Origin: an uncultured Bacteroidota bacterium
Lineage (GTDB): Bacteria > Bacteroidota > Bacteroidia > Bacteroidales > 4484-276
DNA: 38,353 nucleotides
Direction of reading: 5' to 3'
Assembly: GCA_903944895.1 (NCBI GenBank)
Contig: CAJATL010000161.1
Span: 1-38,353, forward strand
Under the pieces are notes generated by a model that saw only the letters and a program-made list of their open reading frames with translations, made no database searches and was not told the DNA's origin. Of this stretch, positions 34,879 through 38,353 are shown piece by piece. The first letter of the stretch is position 1. Each line of letters opens with the position of its first letter. A program made the translations under genes and the position numbers.

Positions 34879-35727
34879 TTATCTGTGATAAACTTCGCCG
34901 GAACCAGTGGCTGAAACATCTACATTTTTAGGTTCTCCTTTGTACGTTATATCGCCGGAACCTCCCAGATTGGCCTTTAAAGAACCATTAACAAAAACAA
35001 CAACGTCGCCGGAGCCATTTGTGCGGGCTTCGACATTCTCGGCGGGAAGATTAAAAAGATTGACGTCACCGGAAGCTGATTGACGAATTTTTACCAGGTT
35101 AGCTGTACCACTCAATTTAACATCGCCAGAACCATTTACTTCAATTTCGCAGAGTTCAAGCCGCAGGTTTTCGCCAATAAAATCACCCGATCCTCCAACT
35201 TTCATATTAAAGTTTCCCTGAACGCCTGACACTTTTACATCACCTGAACCATTAATTTTAGTTTCGAGGCTCTTTACATTCAAGTCGAGTACAACATCAC
35301 CTGAGCCATTGATATTCACATCAAAATCGATCCCTTCGATGGTATTATCACTCTTAACATCCCCTGATCCGTTAATCACAACCTTTTCAAGATTTTTAAC
35401 GGTAACATAAACTTCCATCACTTCTACATTCCAATTGTTGCCTTTGACATCAATTTCAAGCACACCGCCACTCACGTTGGTTGTAATCTGATTTATTACA
35501 TCCTCGTCGGCTTTAACTTTGATTGCCTCCGAATTTCCCTGACGGATATAAACATCAGCCGAACAGGAAACGGTTATCGCCGAAAAAGGCGAAGTATTTC
35601 TGTCCTGGGTAATCACTTTTCCGTCACCTCTGACCACGGAAAAATGTGCGTTTGCCTGGCCTGAAACCAGCAAAAACATCAGAATTAATACTACCGCCGA
35701 CACATTAATTTTCATCATTTTCATCAT
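34879..35727 (-). CDS. Head-GIN domain (DUF2807) exported protein
   Basis: This 282-residue protein starts with a hydrophobic signal peptide (MMKMMKINVSAVVLILMFLLVSGQANA). The rest is a beta-helix of about nine rungs with the NGSGD-type turn: INGSGDVKSD, INGSGDVVLD, INGSGDVKVS, GGSGDFIGEN, NGSGDVKLSG and more. It is a paralogue of the next gene, with different turn residues (SGD rather than SGA). Function is unknown; adhesin-like by family. The exact start among the clustered Met residues is uncertain. Confidence 0.9.
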   Translation of the reverse strand: MMKMMKINVSAVVLILMFLLVSGQANAHFSVVRGDGKVITQDRNTSPFSAITVSCSADVYIRQGNSEAIKVKADEDVINQITTNVSGGVLEIDVKGNNWNVEVMEVYVTVKNLEKVVINGSGDVKSDNTIEGIDFDVNINGSGDVVLDLNVKSLETKINGSGDVKVSGVQGNFNMKVGGSGDFIGENLRLELCEIEVNGSGDVKLSGTANLVKIRQSASGDVNLFNLPAENVEARTNGSGDVVVFVNGSLKANLGGSGDITYKGEPKNVDVSATGSGEVYHR

Positions 35728-35774
35728 TTTGTTCTTTTTTTAAATTTGACATTAATTCGATTTACAAGTTAAAG

Positions 35775-36848
35775 CTATTTAAAGATAATGGTTACGCCAC
35801 CATATTCACTCTCGATTTCGGCATTAGCACCTGTTGAAGTGCCTTTTCCCATCACACCCTCGTAGGAACTTTCGGTGGGTGAAACAGTTTTCATGCTAAA
35901 GCTGGCCATATCTTTTGGATATTCAAGCGTACAAAAGGACGTCTCTGCTTTAAAATTGAAGGTAGAACCTTGTTCAAAATACAGATCAACTGCTCCAAAA
36001 CTATTTTCGACAGTCAGGTTTGTAAATGATTTAAGGATGTTTTTGACCTTAAACCCACCATATTCGTTTTCGATATTGAGCACTTTAGCAACCTGACCAA
36101 CTTCACAATCTGAAAATTTTGAGGTGATCTGTAAAACATCAACCTGCCCTATCACAGTCTTGCCGCCTTCATTTTCAATTTTCATCGCAACAACTTTTCC
36201 GATCTCAAAATCGGAGTAGCTTGCCTCAACCTTCAGGTTTTTGGCTTCAGTTACATCAAAATTTGAATAATTAACAACGAGATCTCCTAAAACAAAATTC
36301 CTGATTTTTCCTTGTCCAAATCCGATTTCCACACTGCTGTTTTCGCCGGTTAACGCACCAACCTCCAGATTGCCATATTCGCTGTTGATTTCCGAAATCC
36401 CATCAACGATTTCAACATAGGCATTTCCAAATTTATGATCCAACTGGAGTTTTATGGATTTGGGCATAAAGATTTCGATATTGATGGTGAGGTTATTTTT
36501 TTCGTTTCCAAAAAGTTTATCGTTGAAATCACTTTCAACCGAAACCTCGCTGCTGCTGCCGGCAACGTCGATCCTGATTCTCGAAAAAATACTCTCGGCT
36601 TTACTCTGATCGGAGGTTTCGACAATTGCAGTAACTTTAACCGAAATGGCTTCTTCGTTCCAGTTTTTACAATTCACTTCACCAAATTTGTGGTCAATTC
36701 TAAGCAGCGCACCTTTATTAACGTTATACTTTTTTTCGACCATGGTTTTCTCAATTTTATCCCTGGCTGTAAGACTGCTGATGCCTGAAAAGAAGAGGAT
36801 TGCTGCGATAATTATCGAATAAAATGCTGTTGCGGAATGTGTTTTCAT
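35775..36848 (-). CDS. Exported DUF4097-like beta-helix protein
   Basis: The 357-residue protein has a signal peptide (MKTHSATAFYSIIIAAILFFSGISSL) and a repetitive beta-strand body in which strands like KIDHKFGEVNCKNW, LDHKFGNAYVEIV, NSEYGNLEVGAL, ENEYGGFKVKNIL and ENSFGAVDLYFEQG follow a roughly 20-residue period. The pattern is like the DUF4097/GIN adhesin-type beta-helices. It lies between the putative anti-sigma gene and the two GIN genes, and is probably co-transcribed. Role unknown. Confidence 0.85.
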   Translation of the reverse strand: MKTHSATAFYSIIIAAILFFSGISSLTARDKIEKTMVEKKYNVNKGALLRIDHKFGEVNCKNWNEEAISVKVTAIVETSDQSKAESIFSRIRIDVAGSSSEVSVESDFNDKLFGNEKNNLTINIEIFMPKSIKLQLDHKFGNAYVEIVDGISEINSEYGNLEVGALTGENSSVEIGFGQGKIRNFVLGDLVVNYSNFDVTEAKNLKVEASYSDFEIGKVVAMKIENEGGKTVIGQVDVLQITSKFSDCEVGQVAKVLNIENEYGGFKVKNILKSFTNLTVENSFGAVDLYFEQGSTFNFKAETSFCTLEYPKDMASFSMKTVSPTESSYEGVMGKGTSTGANAEIESEYGGVTIIFK

Positions 36849-36859
36849 GATCTAAAATA

Positions 36860-37429
36860 TTATGGATTTGTTAATCTTTCGTTTTCGATATTTTGTTTTG
36901 ACTGGTCGAGTTGCTGGATGATATTGTCCATAACTTCGGCCTTTTTGCGCTTGTTATTGACAAGTGCTGCTTTTAACGCTTTGTTTTCGGGATTTTTGGC
37001 GTATTCCTTTTCAATTTCAGCAAGGGTCGCATCTAAATTTTCGAGTTGTTTTTTTGCGGCAATCTTAACGATGTCGGCTTGTTCGGTGTTTATGGCGACC
37101 TGATCAATCTTCTCAACTTTAGAAATTGCCTGCGATTCATAATAGGCAAAAACATCTTCAATTTCGGCTGAAAAGCTGATTTGAGTTACTTCGCGGATTA
37201 CCATTCCACCAAGGTCCTCGATGGAATACCAGAAAATGAAGTAGGCTAAACCTAAAAATGCCGCGGCAACTGACGCCATCTTCAATATTCCGCCCCAGCG
37301 GCTTTGGGCTGTTTCGGGCTGTTCAAGATTTTCGAGCTTTTCGATGAACCGTTGTTTATGCCCCTCTGACGGCACCGATTCATCAAAAAAATCTTTATTA
37401 TCTTTTATTTTATTTTCTAAAAATGACAT
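36860..37429 (-). CDS. Single-pass membrane protein, possible anti-sigma factor
   Basis: This 189-residue protein has a cytoplasmic N-terminal part of about 48 residues (MSFLENKIKDNKDFFDESVPSEGHK), one membrane helix (MASVAAAFLGLAYFIFW) and a long outer helical segment, about 80 residues, rich in Lys/Glu coiled coil (LENLDATLAEIEKEYAKNPENKALKAA). The position directly after the ECF sigma gene (96 bp gap) and the topology fit an anti-sigma factor, but no ZAS-type motif is seen. The downstream DUF4097 gene starts 11 bp further on. Confidence 0.65.
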   Translation of the reverse strand: MSFLENKIKDNKDFFDESVPSEGHKQRFIEKLENLEQPETAQSRWGGILKMASVAAAFLGLAYFIFWYSIEDLGGMVIREVTQISFSAEIEDVFAYYESQAISKVEKIDQVAINTEQADIVKIAAKKQLENLDATLAEIEKEYAKNPENKALKAALVNNKRKKAEVMDNIIQQLDQSKQNIENERLTNP

Positions 37430-37508
37430 GACAATTATTCTGTTTTAAAAAGATTCTTCATTACAAATTTTACCAACAATTTCAACTATAAATACCGGAT
37501 TCTCTCCC

Positions 37509-37524
37509 CCCGATAGCTATCGGG
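37509..37524. repeat. Second copy of the CCCGATAGCTATCGGG palindrome, next to the sigma stop
   Basis: A perfect 16-bp palindrome extended by one G/C pair on each side (18 bp, 37508-37525). It starts directly after the sigma stop codon on the minus strand, in the same relation to a gene end as the copy at 31156. Confidence 0.7.
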
Positions 37525-37525
37525 G

Positions 37526-38107
37526 TTACCGGATTCCAACATTCCGGTCTGATGTTCTGCTTTCCATAATTTTTTGAAGCAGTTTTTGTTTGGCTCTCAA
37601 ATATTTTACACGGATATTTCCGTTGGTTGTGTTAAAGATTTCAGCCATTTCCTCGTGATCATAACCTTCGAGGAGGTGCAGTGAAATCAGGATTCTGTAA
37701 TTTTCAGGCAGCTTTTTGATTCCTTCTCTGATTTCTTCCAACCTGCAAAAAACATTTTCCGAATATTCCTGCTCATCCGGGGCTGGATCTCTTAATTCGA
37801 TTGTACTTTCGTCGAGGCTTATCATTTCTCGCTTTTTGCGAAGATGATTGATCGAATTATTCACGACAATTCTTTTCAGCCACGCCCCAAAACTACCCTC
37901 TCCCCGATAATCTTCAATTTTTCTAAATGCCTCAAGGAACGATTCCTGCATGATGTCTTCAGCTTCCGCTGTGTTGCTTACAATCCTCAAACTCGTGTTG
38001 TACAACGCTTTGAAGTAGAGTTCGTAAATCCGGATCTGTGCATTTCGGTTTTGATGCCGGCAGGCTTCAATCAAATCCTGATGTATGTCTTTAACTATTG
38101 TCTCCAA
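37526..38107 (-). CDS. ECF-type RNA polymerase sigma factor
   Basis: This 193-residue protein has the two sigma domains: region 2 (LYNTSLRIVSNTAEAEDIMQESFLEAFRKIEDYRGEGSFGAWLKRIVVNNSI; about 35-88) and region 4 (LPENYRILISLHLLEGYDHEEMAEIFNTTNGNIRVKYLRAKQKL; about 133-178), with the helix-turn-helix. The reading frame has no ATG before residue 53, and an upstream stop blocks extension, so translation probably begins at a TTG (38107). It heads an operon with a membrane protein and three beta-helix surface proteins, which it probably switches on. Confidence 0.92.
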   Translation of the reverse strand: METIVKDIHQDLIEACRHQNRNAQIRIYELYFKALYNTSLRIVSNTAEAEDIMQESFLEAFRKIEDYRGEGSFGAWLKRIVVNNSINHLRKKREMISLDESTIELRDPAPDEQEYSENVFCRLEEIREGIKKLPENYRILISLHLLEGYDHEEMAEIFNTTNGNIRVKYLRAKQKLLQKIMESRTSDRNVGIR

Positions 38108-38218
38108 GTTTTACTTTTGTGATTCGTTTAAATGACAAGGTGATTTTAAAAATGTTACACTTTCGTTAGATTTTTTTTGTAGTGCTTTCTGAATAATTGA
38201 TGCAGTAAATTCATGGTA

Positions 38219-38353
38219 ATCGAGTAGGAAGTGAGGGATTATTTCCCTCACTGTCCTCTCACACCACCGTACGTGCCGTTCGGCATACGGCGGTTCGTAG
38301 AGTTTAGAATTTTACGTTCTTGTCTTCTCCTTCTGTTAACGCCTTGGCAAAAC
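38219..38353 (-). mobile_element. 3' end of a group II intron (domains V and VI)
   Basis: On the minus strand a 34-nt domain V (38263-38296, GAACCGCCGTATGCC to GTACGGTGGT) is followed by domain VI. In domain VI a GTGAGGG/CCCTCAC stem (38231-38251) stands on a GAGAGG/CCT(A)CUC helix with a bulged A at 38225, seven bases before the intron end at 38219 (ending CTCGAT). The catalytic triad in domain V reads CGC rather than AGC, as in bacterial class C introns. The intron body with the reverse transcriptase lies beyond the right edge. No stop of such a protein can be assigned within the window. Confidence 0.88.

Noticed and set aside
37844-38122. 92-residue plus-strand reading frame at the right end
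   Set aside because: Antisense shadow of the sigma factor gene.
38297-38353. C-terminal end of the intron reverse transcriptase
   Set aside because: Several frames have a stop here but none shows a recognisable maturase end in so short a stretch.

Overview
The window comes from a member of the Bacteroidota. The evidence is three secreted proteins with C-terminal type IX secretion (Por) sorting domains, a Bacteroidota-type HU-like protein, head-GIN/DUF4097 adhesin-like proteins behind an ECF sigma factor, A/T-rich translation starts without clear Shine-Dalgarno sites, and abundant short intergenic repeats typical of this phylum. No rRNA or tRNA gene was recognised. Almost everything is on the minus strand; the only plus-strand gene is a START-domain protein at 13.5 kb.

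Region 1 (1-11.6 kb) is a complete type I-B CRISPR-Cas locus. The array (16 spacers visible, cut by the window edge) reads on the minus strand, like the cas genes. In transcription order the locus is cas6, an HU-like DNA-binding protein, a 22-bp-periodic palindrome array, cas8b, cas7, cas5, cas3, cas4, a GxxExxY nuclease-fold gene, cas1, cas2, leader and array. A Cas11-like small subunit is probably made from an internal ATG in cas8b. The GxxExxY gene sits between cas4 and cas1 and is bordered on both sides by 'aatcctgtaatcttgt' repeats, which suggests insertion into the operon. Related palindromes lie before both cas6 and cas8b and suggest one common regulator.

Region 2 (11.6-17.9 kb) holds a HIRAN-domain protein whose C-terminus is encoded by an intergenic palindromic repeat, a WYL-domain regulator, the START protein, a 784-residue T9SS-secreted protein, an RseC-like membrane protein and a short-chain dehydrogenase.

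Region 3 (18.0-27.7 kb) is a compact minus-strand cluster: PP2C phosphatase, a membrane-anchored Ser/Thr kinase of 1190 residues, a coiled-coil protein, a SAM methyltransferase, a ClpB-like AAA+ ATPase with an apparently dead first AAA domain, a small radical-SAM protein and an FHA protein with two zinc ribbons. Overlaps and near-zero gaps suggest an operon. Kinase and phosphatase would write and erase phosphothreonine, FHA would read it, and the AAA+ unfoldase and radical-SAM protein would act downstream. This is the best candidate here for an undescribed system.

Region 4 (27.7-38.4 kb) starts with a repeat-rich spacer that contains a MITE-like element. Two large T9SS beta-propeller proteins follow. 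Then comes an ECF sigma operon (sigma factor, putative anti-sigma/membrane protein, DUF4097 protein and two GIN-domain proteins). At the right edge is the 3' end (domains V and VI) of a group II intron on the minus strand, whose body lies outside the window.
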